From assembly GCA_016200825.1 (NCBI GenBank), contig JACQEA010000045.1, positions 1 through 11,146 of the forward strand: a stretch of 11,146 nucleotides of DNA. The letters are read 5' to 3'. The notes under the pieces were generated by a model. That model saw only the letters and a program-made list of their open reading frames with translations, did no database searches and had not been told where the DNA came from. Shown here one piece after another: positions 1 to 6,570 of this stretch. The stretch is from Chloroflexota bacterium (GTDB lineage: Bacteria > Chloroflexota > Anaerolineae > UBA4142). A program made the position numbers and the translations under genes. Every line of letters begins with the position of its first letter. Positions within the stretch are counted from its first letter, which is position 1.

Positions 1-258
1 CGCGCCATCCTGAGTATTTTCCGCGAACCACAACCCCGCGTACGCGCCCAACTTGCGATTGAGCGCGCCCAGTTGTTCGTACTCGCGGAGGATCGCGAGA
101 AATTCGCGCTCGTCCATCTCATCCGATAATTGGGCGCGCGCATTTTCAAACGCGGCGACGCGCGCTTTCAAATCATTCACCAACGCGTCGTACGTGGGTC
201 CGCTGGAGGCAGGCAAAAGGTCTTGCAATTTCCAGCGGCTTTGCGTAAAAGTTGCCAT
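1..258 (-). CDS. pepF: Oligoendopeptidase F, M3 family (N-terminal fragment)
   Basis: These are the first 86 residues of a protein that runs off the left edge of the window. The sequence begins MATFTQSRWKLQDLLP and later has LGALNRKLGAYAGLWFAENT. This matches the N-terminal helical region of M3-family oligoendopeptidase F proteins, which typically show a W-x-L-x-D-L start and a Y-A-x-L-x-F-A-x-x-T segment. Full-length members are about 600 residues cytoplasmic zinc endopeptidases that cut short peptides; the HEXXH site would lie outside the window. I chose the ATG at 258 because GGGAG sits 5 nt upstream. An in-frame ATG at 270 has no ribosome binding site. The gene follows comEC by 119 bp and has its own promoter. 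Family assignment rests on the N-terminus only. Confidence 0.75.
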   Translation of the reverse strand, partial: MATFTQSRWKLQDLLPASSGPTYDALVNDLKARVAAFENARAQLSDEMDEREFLAILREYEQLGALNRKLGAYAGLWFAENTQDGA

Positions 259-332
259 GGATGCTCCCATAAAAAATTATCCGCGACTCTTTGCGACTCT
301 GCGCGCGTAAAAAGAGAAATGAAACGGCGCGG

Positions 333-361
333 ATGATAGCATAGCGCGCGAAGCGTGTCAA
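333..361 (-). promoter_or_regulatory. Sigma-70-type promoter for the M3 peptidase gene
   Basis: On the minus strand TTGACA (361-356) is followed after exactly 17 nt by TATCAT (338-333). The -35 is a perfect consensus and the -10 has five of six consensus bases. The predicted transcription start is near 326, giving a leader of about 68 nt before the ATG at 258. The leader contains GCGACTCT (plus-strand reading) twice, at 283-290 and 293-300. The promoter sits just after the comEC stop codon, so the peptidase is probably transcribed independently of comEC. Confidence 0.75.
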
Positions 362-377
362 AGCGTAAATGTCATTA

Positions 378-2744
378 TTACCGCGTCGTCCTCACTTGCA
401 CGCGTTCGCCTTCTACAATCAATTCGATTACGCCGCGTTCGTCCGTACGCAAAGTTGTAACGCCGGACAACGCGTTCAACAATTCCGCCGCGGGTTTATC
501 GCGCGCGTTCGCGCCAACGAAAAGAATTGCCAGCGCGGGATTGACCGCGTCGAGAAATTGCGGCGCGAGTTTGCGCGGCGCGACGAGCGCATAACTTGCG
601 AACGACGCGTCGGATTTTGTCAACGCGTCTTGATCTTTAATTTCCGCGCTGTCCGCGAACAAAACACCGAGAGTGCCCGCGCGCAACCGCGCGATCAGCG
701 GCGCGCTTGGCGCGTCGCCGACGGCAACGATCTCAAACGACACGCCGCGATCCAACTCCACCTGCAAATTATTTTGCGCCGCGAGAATCGGAATACTTTT
801 TTGCGCGATCACTTCGCGCCATTTCAGATACGTCGCGCCGGGACGCGCGGGCGCGCGCGGTTCGATAATTTGTTTCACCGCATACCGTTCCACTACCGCG
901 ACCAACCCCGCGAGATGATCGTCATCGGGATTGGTCAACACGATCAGATCAATCGTGCGATCCCAAAACGGTAAACGCGAACCAAGCGCGGATAAAGTCG
1001 CGCTGGGATTTGCGCCGCCGTCAATCAGAATTTTCGCGCCGTTGGGCGCGCGAATTAAAGTCGCCGCGCCGCCCGCATCGAAAAATTCGATGTGCGTTTT
1101 GCCATCCGGTGCGGTGAGCGCGAGGTTGAATACTAAAATCAAAATAATGAACGCGCTTGCCAGCATCAGCGCGGGACGAAGCGAAATTTTTTCGCGCAGC
1201 GTTTTCCAATCCACGCGCGTCGCGCCAAACAAAATAAAATAATACGCGCCCACAAAAACCGCGTCGAAATAACCGATGGGAATCGCCGCGAACGGCAAGC
1301 GCGCGGTGAATTGCACGATGACAATCGTCCATTCGGTAAACGTCCACGCGATCCAACCGATGAGTTGTCCGACCGGCGGCGCGATCATTCCGACGAGAGT
1401 GGCGAGTCCGCCCCAAATCATTACGGCGGGTTGCGCGGGCAAGACCAGAAAATTTGTGACGAGTCCGATGATGGATAAACGATGAAATGCAAAAATGATG
1501 AGCGGCGTGGTGGTGATTTGCGCGGCGAGCGTTGAAATGAACGTGTCTTTTGTCATTGCGAGGAGACGAGCGGAGCGAGACGACGAAGCAATCTCCAAAT
1601 TGGAATTAGGAGATTGCTTCGTCGCGGAGTTTACAGTGAGCGAAGCGAATCTGCTCCTCGCAATGACACGCGCGAACAATTTCTCTAACGGCTCAGTGTA
1701 CAAAATTAATCCCAACGTCGCGAGAAAACTCAATTGAAATCCGAGATCGAATAAAGTAAATGGATTCAGCGCGGTCATCACGAACGCGGCGACCGCGAGC
1801 GCGATGTACGCGGTGCTGGAACGATTCAAGTACGCCGCGATCACAACCAGCGCGCCCATGATCGCCGCGCGCAATACTGACGCGCTCGCGCCGACAAGCA
1901 AGGTGTAAACGGCGAGACCAACGAGAACAATAATCGTCGCGCGGCCGGCGCTCCAGACGCGCCGCGCGAGTTGCGTTAGAATTCCGGCGATGATCGAAAC
2001 GTTGAAGCCAGAAATCGCGATGATGTGCGCGGTGTTGGTTGCGCTGAACGCGTCGCGCAGGTCGCTCGGAATTCCGGAATCCACGCCCAGCAAAATTCCA
2101 GCTAAAAGCGACGCGGCCGGCTCGGGAAAAATCGCGTAAACGGTGTCGAGCGCGCGGTGACGGAACGCGTACAGCGCGGCGAAGAATGGATTGCCTTGCT
2201 CGCGCGCGATAATTTTAGGCGCAGAATATACGCGCACGATGGAATGAATGTCTTGCCGCGCGAGATATTCTTTGTACGAAAAATCCGCGAATTCCGGCGG
2301 CGTGATTGGCTCGCCGAAAAATTCTAATTGATCACCATAGCGGACTTGTACTTCGCGCGGCGCTTGCACGAGCGCGAGTCCCGACACAGTGTGCGTTGCG
2401 GATTGGACGCGCACGCGTGTAATGTGGACGCGGAGATTGACGTGTTGATCGCGCACGTCGGGATCGTCTATGACCTCACCCGTCAACGTCATCGCGCCGC
2501 GATCATTCCACACCGCGAGCGCGTTGGGGTCGGCAGACGGACGCGCGAGCGTGAAGCGAATCGCGCCGAGCAGAAAAAAGGTGAGGGTGAGAAACAAAAG
2601 CCGGAGCCGGGGATTTTGTCGCGCGAAAAAAAATGAAAGAACGGGGAAGACGAGCCACCAGAGCAATAGATCGCGCGGCAAATTGATTTGGTTTGAGAAA
2701 GCAAGACCGGCGATCCACGCGCTGGCAAGATATACCAACAACAT
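378..2744 (-). CDS. comEC: ComEC/Rec2 family DNA internalization channel with degenerate MBL domain
   Basis: This is a ComEC/Rec2-like protein of 788 residues, the inner-membrane channel that brings single-stranded DNA into the cell during natural transformation. In order: an N-terminal membrane region and DUF4131-like domain (about 1-190); the multi-helix Competence domain (about 210-500), with the family stretch LLAGILLGVDSGIPSDL and the following AISGFN; and a C-terminal metallo-beta-lactamase (MBL) domain (about 550-780). Residues 360-398 are encoded by an inserted palindromic repeat. In the MBL domain the usual D-V-G-Q-G-D is FFDAGGAATL (554-563), the usual T/S-H-P-D-x-D-H is TNPDDDH (N605 replaces the first His), and the usual H-H-G-S is APRK (722-725). 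Metal-dependent nuclease activity is therefore doubtful. The ATG at 2744 has GGA 7 nt upstream; an in-frame TTG at 2756 would add four residues. The gene lies just downstream of the sigma-like surface protein. Confidence 0.9.
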   Translation of the reverse strand: MLLVYLASAWIAGLAFSNQINLPRDLLLWWLVFPVLSFFFARQNPRLRLLFLTLTFFLLGAIRFTLARPSADPNALAVWNDRGAMTLTGEVIDDPDVRDQHVNLRVHITRVRVQSATHTVSGLALVQAPREVQVRYGDQLEFFGEPITPPEFADFSYKEYLARQDIHSIVRVYSAPKIIAREQGNPFFAALYAFRHRALDTVYAIFPEPAASLLAGILLGVDSGIPSDLRDAFSATNTAHIIAISGFNVSIIAGILTQLARRVWSAGRATIIVLVGLAVYTLLVGASASVLRAAIMGALVVIAAYLNRSSTAYIALAVAAFVMTALNPFTLFDLGFQLSFLATLGLILYTEPLEKLFARVIARSRFASLTVNSATKQSPNSNLEIASSSRSARLLAMTKDTFISTLAAQITTTPLIIFAFHRLSIIGLVTNFLVLPAQPAVMIWGGLATLVGMIAPPVGQLIGWIAWTFTEWTIVIVQFTARLPFAAIPIGYFDAVFVGAYYFILFGATRVDWKTLREKISLRPALMLASAFIILILVFNLALTAPDGKTHIEFFDAGGAATLIRAPNGAKILIDGGANPSATLSALGSRLPFWDRTIDLIVLTNPDDDHLAGLVAVVERYAVKQIIEPRAPARPGATYLKWREVIAQKSIPILAAQNNLQVELDRGVSFEIVAVGDAPSAPLIARLRAGTLGVLFADSAEIKDQDALTKSDASFASYALVAPRKLAPQFLDAVNPALAILFVGANARDKPAAELLNALSGVTTLRTDERGVIELIVEGERVQVRTTR
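1551..1668. repeat. Palindromic repeat, type A copy 1, inserted inside comEC
   Basis: This 118-bp element is bounded by a perfect 15-bp inverted repeat: TGTCATTGCGAGGAG at 1551-1565 and its complement at 1654-1668. A second perfect 16-bp inverted repeat lies inside (CGACGAAGCAATCTCC at 1581-1596 and its complement at 1609-1624). It closely resembles copy 2 at 6306-6403 and more loosely copy 3 at 7735-7821. It is read in frame through comEC and encodes residues 360-398, starting VIARSRFASLTV. Short non-autonomous palindromic elements with a CATTGCGAG end and a GAAGCAATC core are common in many bacterial genomes. No transposase is present in the window. Confidence 0.9.
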
Positions 2745-2771
2745 TGTTGGATCCAAAAAATAATTTTTAAA

Positions 2772-4646
2772 TCAAGGCGTGCTCGTTCGGGTGGGCGTCG
2801 CGGTGCGCGATGGTGTGAGAGTTGGTGTTGACGTTGGTGTGAGAGTAGGCGTTGATGTTGGTGTGGTGGTTGACGTCGCGGTGGACGTTGAGGTTGGCGG
2901 AACCAAAGTATTTGTCGCGGTTAAGGTTGGTGTGTTCGTCGCAGTTGGGATTACGGTGTAGGTGGGTGTGGGTGTAAAGGCAACATCACCAAAGTCTATG
3001 TTGGTTGTTAAGATGGAAACGACGACGGCGGCGAGTAGATCCGGTGTCGTCGAAGCAAAGCCCGGCGGATTTGTTTCGCTCACGTTGTACGTCGCGGGCG
3101 CAAGCAAAAAACATTTCGGCTCGTTGACGGCGTCGGTAATGTACGTGACGATAATTGTTCCGCTTTGATTTCTTATCGTGATCTGCGCGTTCGCGAGCAA
3201 TCCTTCGCCGCCCTCGCGCGTGCCATTGCTATTCAGATCGTTATGCACCAGCACGCACAAATTACCGGGCGATGGCGTCGCGGTATTCGTCGGCGTACTG
3301 GTCGGAGTATTTGTGTGAGTGCTCGTTGCCGTCTGGGTGGGAGTGGTGGTTGATGTCGCAGTTGACGTTCGCGTGAGAGTTGGTGGGAGTGTGTTCGTCG
3401 GAAAAAATGTCGGCGCGGGAATCGTCGCGGTGGAGGCAAATGTTTGCGTCGGCGTCGCTTCAGCCGCGCTGCCAATTTTGAATTGCCACTGGCGCGCGGT
3501 TTTGTTACCGGCCGTATCTTGGACTTCCAAAAATACTTTGTGATTACCCAGTTCGAAAGCCTTGGGGTTGGCGTATGAAATAGATATATCGGAAATCAAG
3601 GCTTGCTTGGTCACATCCTTGTCATCCACAAAAAGCCGGACACTTTTTGTATTTATCGCGCGATCATCGCTGTACTGTGCGCTAATGTCAACCTTTGGTG
3701 TGAGCGAAAGCGTTTCGCCATCCGCCGGATAAATCTGCGCGATAATCGGCGGCGTGGAATCGCGCGTGAGCAAAAATCCCAAACCCGCCGCAAGCGCGGT
3801 GACAATCAGCGCGATGCCCAGCGCGAGCGCGAGCGTGCGGCCGCGGCATCCTTGCAACGCGTCGCGCAGTTCCGGAAACGGCGTTGGGGTTGCGCCGGTG
3901 TGCGTTTCAACTTCCGCGTCGGGCGGTGGAGCGCCCGCGCCAATATTTTTTTCCGCGACCATTTCGACGCGCGGTCTTTTATTACCGGCTAATACTTTGG
4001 CGCGCACCATCGTCGCGAAAGATTCCGGCAACGACACGGCGGGCAAATAAGCAAAGAGTGTGCCCGCGGCGCTCACGCGACGACGCAAACCAAAAATTCG
4101 TTCGGGGTCCACTTGCGCGGAGACCGGGCGACCGTCTTGGCGAGCTTGAATATCGTATTGATTCTCAAACGATTTGCGCGCGTCTTCCAACAAGCGCGGT
4201 AAATCCGTGCGTTGCACATTCAGCGCGCGCGCTTTTTCAGAGGGAGAAAGATTTTGCAGTTCTTCCAAAATCAAAATCGCGCGATGAAACGCCGGCATCG
4301 CGCGCGCCGCGCGCCAAATTTCGCCGGGCAAGCCTGCGACCATCGGTTCTTCCGAAGGCGGCAGCGCGTCGAGCCAATTTTTTTGGCGCAAAAATCCGAG
4401 CGACGTTTCGCGCGCGAGGTTGCACAAATAGCCGCGCACGGAATCGGTTTCCGCGATGCGCGACGCAATGCCGGGCACGCGCGCAAAAACATCTTGCAAC
4501 AGCCGCGCGGCTTGATCGCGGTCGCCGATGAGGCGATAAATAAATTCGTAGAGCGCGGGACTATAGCGATCAAAGAGCGCGCTCAGCGCATCGCTTTGTC
4601 CACTTTGAATTTGAGTGAGCAGTTCGAAATCAGTTACATCTGCCAC
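2772..4646 (-). CDS. Membrane-anchored fusion: ECF-sigma-like domain, TM helix, Ig-like and SdrD_B-like surface domains
   Basis: A 624-residue protein with an unusual architecture. Residues 7-90 resemble ECF sigma region 2 (ALFDRYSPALYEFIYRLIGD) and 115-160 resemble region 4. Both are degenerate: the acidic DAEDLxQ of region 2.2 reads QAARLLQ. A single hydrophobic helix follows basic residues at about 271-293. Then come an Ig-like domain (about 296-391, with QDTAGNKTARQW), a Thr/Pro-rich linker (397-460), an SdrD_B-like domain (461-555, with DLNSNGTREGGEG) and a Thr/Pro-rich tail to the end. The positive-inside rule puts the sigma-like part in the cytoplasm and the rest outside. There is no LPXTG motif. 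The start is GTG, supported by GAGG 7 nt upstream. The gene lies 34 bp after the flippase-like gene and its stop is 27 bp before the comEC ATG. A role as a membrane-tethered regulator or sensor is inference. Confidence 0.8.
   Translation of the reverse strand: MADVTDFELLTQIQSGQSDALSALFDRYSPALYEFIYRLIGDRDQAARLLQDVFARVPGIASRIAETDSVRGYLCNLARETSLGFLRQKNWLDALPPSEEPMVAGLPGEIWRAARAMPAFHRAILILEELQNLSPSEKARALNVQRTDLPRLLEDARKSFENQYDIQARQDGRPVSAQVDPERIFGLRRRVSAAGTLFAYLPAVSLPESFATMVRAKVLAGNKRPRVEMVAEKNIGAGAPPPDAEVETHTGATPTPFPELRDALQGCRGRTLALALGIALIVTALAAGLGFLLTRDSTPPIIAQIYPADGETLSLTPKVDISAQYSDDRAINTKSVRLFVDDKDVTKQALISDISISYANPKAFELGNHKVFLEVQDTAGNKTARQWQFKIGSAAEATPTQTFASTATIPAPTFFPTNTLPPTLTRTSTATSTTTPTQTATSTHTNTPTSTPTNTATPSPGNLCVLVHNDLNSNGTREGGEGLLANAQITIRNQSGTIIVTYITDAVNEPKCFLLAPATYNVSETNPPGFASTTPDLLAAVVVSILTTNIDFGDVAFTPTPTYTVIPTATNTPTLTATNTLVPPTSTSTATSTTTPTSTPTLTPTSTPTLTPSRTATPTRTSTP
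2778..2975. repeat. Degenerate GT-rich repeat coding the Thr/Pro tail
   Basis: The plus strand shows imperfect reiterations of units such as GTTGGTGT, GTGAGAGT and GTTGACGTT. On the minus strand these encode Thr-Pro-Thr and Thr-Ser-Thr runs at the C-terminus of the sigma-like fusion protein. A shorter tract of the same kind covers about 3289-3420. Such tracts are prone to slippage, so length differences between strains are likely. Low-complexity Thr/Pro tails of this style are common in secreted proteins of Chloroflexota. Confidence 0.7.
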
Positions 4647-4680
4647 GCGTTGTCCTCAAGCGGCGCACCCCGCCCGCGCG

Positions 4681-5703
4681 TTAAACCATTTTCTCCGCGT
4701 CGCGCGTGCGCGCGGGTGCGGTTTCATTTTCCGCGCGCGCCATTTGCGTCAACGACAAGCCAATCTTGCCCGCGTAAAAAAATCCAAGCACTGTGACGGG
4801 CCCAAATAATGCCGCGTGCAAGACCAGCGTGTAACTCGTCGCCAGATTTTGATTGATGCCAAACGCGACGAGCGTGTAAACAATCGGCGCGTCGAACACG
4901 CCCACGTACCCCGGCGTAGACGGCGCAATCGTCACGAGATTTGCGAACGCGGCCGCGAGTAAAAAGACCGGAAACGCGAGCGCGATATTAAAGCCCAGCG
5001 CGATCACGGCGTACATACTTGTTTCGCACAACCACGCCAACAGCGAAAGCGCGAACACCGCGAGCGAATCAACCGGACTGCGCAGCGCGCCGAGTCCGGA
5101 CAGAAATGAACGCGTCAATCGTTCCGCGCGCGCGCGCGGCGTCTCCGGCAAGTAACGCAAAAATAATCCGGCAAATTTTTCGACACGGCGCGGCATGCCC
5201 GCGAGAATGGTCAACGCGATGATCGCCGCGATAAATAGCGCGGCGACGAGCCGAATGCGGAGATTGAGCGTTTCGTCGCCAAAGTGCAAAAGAAAAGACG
5301 CGGCGACGATAAACGTGAGCATCGTCAATCCGTCAAAGACGCGCTCGACCACAATCGTGACGAGGGTCGCGGCGCGTGAAACTTTTTCCGTCTGCCCCAA
5401 CACGTACGCGCGCACCAACTCGCCCATGCGCGCGGGGAGCAAATCGTTTGCCATATAACCGATCACGACCGTGCGAAAAAGTTCGCGCGTGGGGATGGGT
5501 TTGATCGAGCGCAGAAGAAAATGCCACCGCGCCGCGCGAATCGCGACGCCGGCAAAATAAAACGCGAGCGCGGGGAGCAGAAAAATATATTGCGCTTGTT
5601 TCAACGCGTCCCACACTTGCAGGGGATCGGTCTGATAAAAAATAAATACCAAGAGCGCGAGACTAATCAGCGCGCCCAACCAAAAGCGTTTCTGTTTCAG
5701 CAT
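4681..5703 (-). CDS. Flippase-like integral membrane protein (YbhN/AglD, LPG synthase TM family)
   Basis: A 340-residue polytopic membrane protein of the lysylphosphatidylglycerol-synthase TM-region family (UPF0104, PF03706). Visible family features are the first helix (8-23), IRAARWHFLL (55-64), the motif NDLLPARMGELVRAY (86-100) and VVERVFDGL (118-126), followed by further helices and a late PSTPGYVGVFDAP segment. Length is normal for stand-alone members. It lacks the soluble aminoacyl-transfer domain of MprF, so it is not a full lipid-modifying enzyme. Relatives are thought to move lipids or lipid-linked glycans, or to assist their synthesis; the substrate cannot be told here. The ATG at 5703 has no clear ribosome binding site. 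It is the first gene of the probable operon with the sigma-like fusion protein and comEC. It follows the SWIM gene terminator, and I see only a weak -10-like TTAATA in front of it. Confidence 0.85.
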   Translation of the reverse strand: MLKQKRFWLGALISLALLVFIFYQTDPLQVWDALKQAQYIFLLPALAFYFAGVAIRAARWHFLLRSIKPIPTRELFRTVVIGYMANDLLPARMGELVRAYVLGQTEKVSRAATLVTIVVERVFDGLTMLTFIVAASFLLHFGDETLNLRIRLVAALFIAAIIALTILAGMPRRVEKFAGLFLRYLPETPRARAERLTRSFLSGLGALRSPVDSLAVFALSLLAWLCETSMYAVIALGFNIALAFPVFLLAAAFANLVTIAPSTPGYVGVFDAPIVYTLVAFGINQNLATSYTLVLHAALFGPVTVLGFFYAGKIGLSLTQMARAENETAPARTRDAEKMV

Positions 5704-5728
5704 TAGATTGAAATATTAACACAGAATA

Positions 5729-5788
5729 GCGAAAAATAAAAGAGTCGAGCGTTTCGACGATGACAACCCAGGCGAAACGCTCGACTCT
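5729..5788 (-). terminator. Intrinsic terminator of the SWIM gene
   Basis: A perfect 16-bp inverted repeat (AGAGTCGAGCGTTTCG at 5741-5756 and its complement at 5773-5788) has a 16-nt loop. Read on the minus strand, the stem is followed directly by TTTTATTTTTCG, a typical U-rich tail. It lies 38 bp after the SWIM stop codon and 25 bp before the flippase-like gene, so it separates the two transcription units. Confidence 0.85.
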
Positions 5789-5826
5789 GCGCGCGCGCAT
5801 CTCGGCGCGCGATGGATCGCGATCAA

Positions 5827-6096
5827 TTAGGCGGCGCGGCGCGCGTCCGCCGCGACTTCGCTCGCTGGCGGCAACATCGCGCCGAGAATGCGTTCCATCG
5901 CCATCGTGTGACTGCACGGACCGTGCGTTTGAAAATAGTGACACGCGCACGCCCAACGTCCGTGGTCAAACGAAACGGCGTAACTGTTGTTATCGCCTTG
6001 CACCGTCACGGTGAATTGATTAAAGGCTACGCGCCGGTCGGCTTCGGTGGCGTACCGTTTTGCTTTTTCAATTTTTCCGATCAAACTCGAATCCAT
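5827..6096 (-). CDS. Small SWIM zinc-finger protein
   Basis: An 89-residue protein starting MDSSLIGKIEKAKRYATEAD. It carries a clear SWIM zinc-binding motif, CxC-x8-CxH, with C50, C52, C61 and H63 (WACACHYFQTHGPCSH). SWIM domains bind zinc and are implicated in DNA or protein binding; here the domain makes up most of the protein, so it may act alone as a small nucleic-acid-binding or adaptor protein. The ATG at 6096 is strongly supported by GGGAGG about 6 nt upstream. The reading frame stays open upstream to 6273, but that stretch contains the promoter and the leader hairpin and is not coding. The gene has its own promoter, a leader with an attenuator-like hairpin and a strong terminator, so it is probably monocistronic. 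It is divergent from the cold-shock gene. Confidence 0.85.
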   Translation of the reverse strand: MDSSLIGKIEKAKRYATEADRRVAFNQFTVTVQGDNNSYAVSFDHGRWACACHYFQTHGPCSHTMAMERILGAMLPPASEVAADARRAA

Positions 6097-6117
6097 GCGA
6101 ACCTCCCAAGTGTGGAA

Positions 6118-6154
6118 ATAAAAAAAGCACTCGACGCGCGGCGCGCAAGTGCTT
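6118..6154 (-). terminator. Intrinsic terminator or attenuator in the SWIM leader
   Basis: On the minus strand AAGCACT (6154-6148) pairs with AGTGCTT (6131-6125), with a GC-rich inner helix between them. The stem runs straight into a T-rich tract that continues to about 6117. It lies about 20 nt upstream of the SWIM start codon and just before its GGGAGG. Either it ends a separate small RNA of about 120 nt that starts at the upstream promoter, or it is an attenuator controlling SWIM expression. Confidence 0.75.
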
Positions 6155-6238
6155 GCTAACGAACGGCGGGTTTCTCTCCCCGATTGCTTCGGGCGGTTGA
6201 TCCATTCATGGGCGGAAGTACTCCTAACCCTCAAATCT
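6125..6238 (-). ncRNA. Candidate structured leader RNA or small RNA upstream of SWIM gene
   Basis: The segment between the promoter and the terminator can form GGGTT/AACCC (plus-strand positions 6226-6230 with 6168-6172). This would close a junction holding the hairpin CCCGA-AGCAA-TCGGG (6193-6179) and the short hairpin GGAGTACTTCC (6224-6214). The bases GAGTACTT in the latter resemble GAGTGCTT, the 3' arm of the terminator, and could compete for the 5' arm. I do not recognise a known riboswitch class. The structure is by eye only, with no covariation evidence. Confidence 0.4.
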
Positions 6239-6244
6239 GCCGCG

Positions 6245-6273
6245 AGTATAAACCCGAAAAAGGGAAATGTCAA
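6245..6273 (-). promoter_or_regulatory. Sigma-70-type promoter for the SWIM transcript
   Basis: On the minus strand a perfect TTGACA (6273-6268) and TATACT (6250-6245) are separated by 17 nt. The predicted start is near 6238, giving a leader of about 140 nt before the SWIM ATG. Confidence 0.8.
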
Positions 6274-6305
6274 TCGTCAAAAATCGGGTGATTGTTCAGC
6301 CCCCG

Positions 6306-6403
6306 TGTCATTGCGAGCGTTTTTTGCGAAGCAATCTCGTTTCCAAGTCGGAGATTGCTTCGCGGAGTTTACACTGAGCGGAGCGAACGTGCCCGCAATG
6401 ACA
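6306..6403. repeat. Palindromic repeat, type A copy 2
   Basis: A 98-bp element with 10-bp ends TGTCATTGCG (6306-6315) and CGCAATGACA (6394-6403). It has an inner perfect 13-bp inverted repeat, GCGAAGCAATCTC (6326-6338) with its complement at 6351-6363. Its right half, from GAGATTGCTTCG through CGGAGTTTACA, closely matches copy 1 in comEC. It sits between the divergent SWIM and cold-shock promoters, 11 bp from the latter's -35. Confidence 0.9.
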
Positions 6404-6413
6404 AATGGGTAAT

Positions 6414-6441
6414 TTGACAAGAATCGCAATGTGGGCATACT
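6414..6441 (+). promoter_or_regulatory. Promoter for the cold-shock transcript
   Basis: A perfect TTGACA at 6414-6419 and CATACT at 6436-6441 (four of six consensus bases) are separated by 16 nt. The predicted start is near 6448, which gives a leader of about 120 nt to the ATG at 6571. Confidence 0.6.
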
Positions 6442-6478
6442 TGGAACAGTACGGAATAGCAAATTATGAATTTCTGAG

Positions 6479-6525
6479 CACCCCGACTCTATCAGTAATG
6501 TAGAGCCGGGGTGTTTTTCTTTTTC
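6479..6525 (+). terminator. Intrinsic terminator or attenuator in the cold-shock leader
   Basis: CACCCCGACTCTA (6479-6491) pairs with TAGAGCCGGGGTG (6501-6513) with one mismatch and a 9-nt loop, followed by TTTTTCTTTTTC. This is a strong terminator signature. No plus-strand gene lies upstream within the window, so it would act on the transcript starting near 6448: it either makes a short RNA of about 75 nt or regulates read-through into the cold-shock gene. Confidence 0.8.
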
Positions 6526-6570
6526 TCAATTTGCGGATTCCGGAAAATTTTTTTGAAAGGAGCCACAAAA

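Larger units (their letters stand above)
6097..6570. other. Divergent regulatory region between SWIM and cold-shock genes
   Basis: This 474-bp gene-free stretch holds, from left to right, the SWIM leader with an intrinsic-terminator hairpin (6118-6154) and a structured segment (6168-6230), the SWIM promoter (6245-6273), palindromic repeat copy 2 (6306-6403), the cold-shock promoter (6414-6441), a second terminator hairpin (6479-6525) and the cold-shock ribosome binding site. Open frames across it have no family signal. Confidence 0.8.

Noticed and set aside
369..974. Long plus-strand open frame opposite comEC
   Set aside because: Arg-rich translation with no family signal, lying wholly opposite the well-supported comEC frame; typical of GCGC-rich antisense frames.
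2779..2961. Plus-strand frame coding a Val/Gly repeat protein
   Set aside because: It is the antisense of the Thr/Pro tail of the fusion protein; the repeat nature comes from that coding sequence.
2778..3420. Possible CRISPR array or satellite in the GT-rich tract
   Set aside because: Units are short, imperfect and in coding phase, with no regular spacers; explained by Thr-Pro repeats.
3884..4531. Plus-strand 215-residue frame
   Set aside because: Opposite the sigma-like coding region, Arg/Ala-rich, and no recognisable domain.
6097..6273. N-terminal extension of the SWIM protein to the ATG at 6273
   Set aside because: The stretch contains the promoter and terminator hairpin, and the ATG at 6096 has a strong GGGAGG; the extension has no protein-like character.
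6277..6462. Minus-strand 61-residue frame, and the overlapping plus-strand frame 6149-6412
   Set aside because: Both run through palindromic repeat copy 2 and encode its typical peptide; there is no other support.
6511..6570. Upstream start for the cold-shock protein
   Set aside because: It would begin inside the terminator hairpin; the ATG at 6571 has a proper ribosome binding site and the normal CspA N-terminus.
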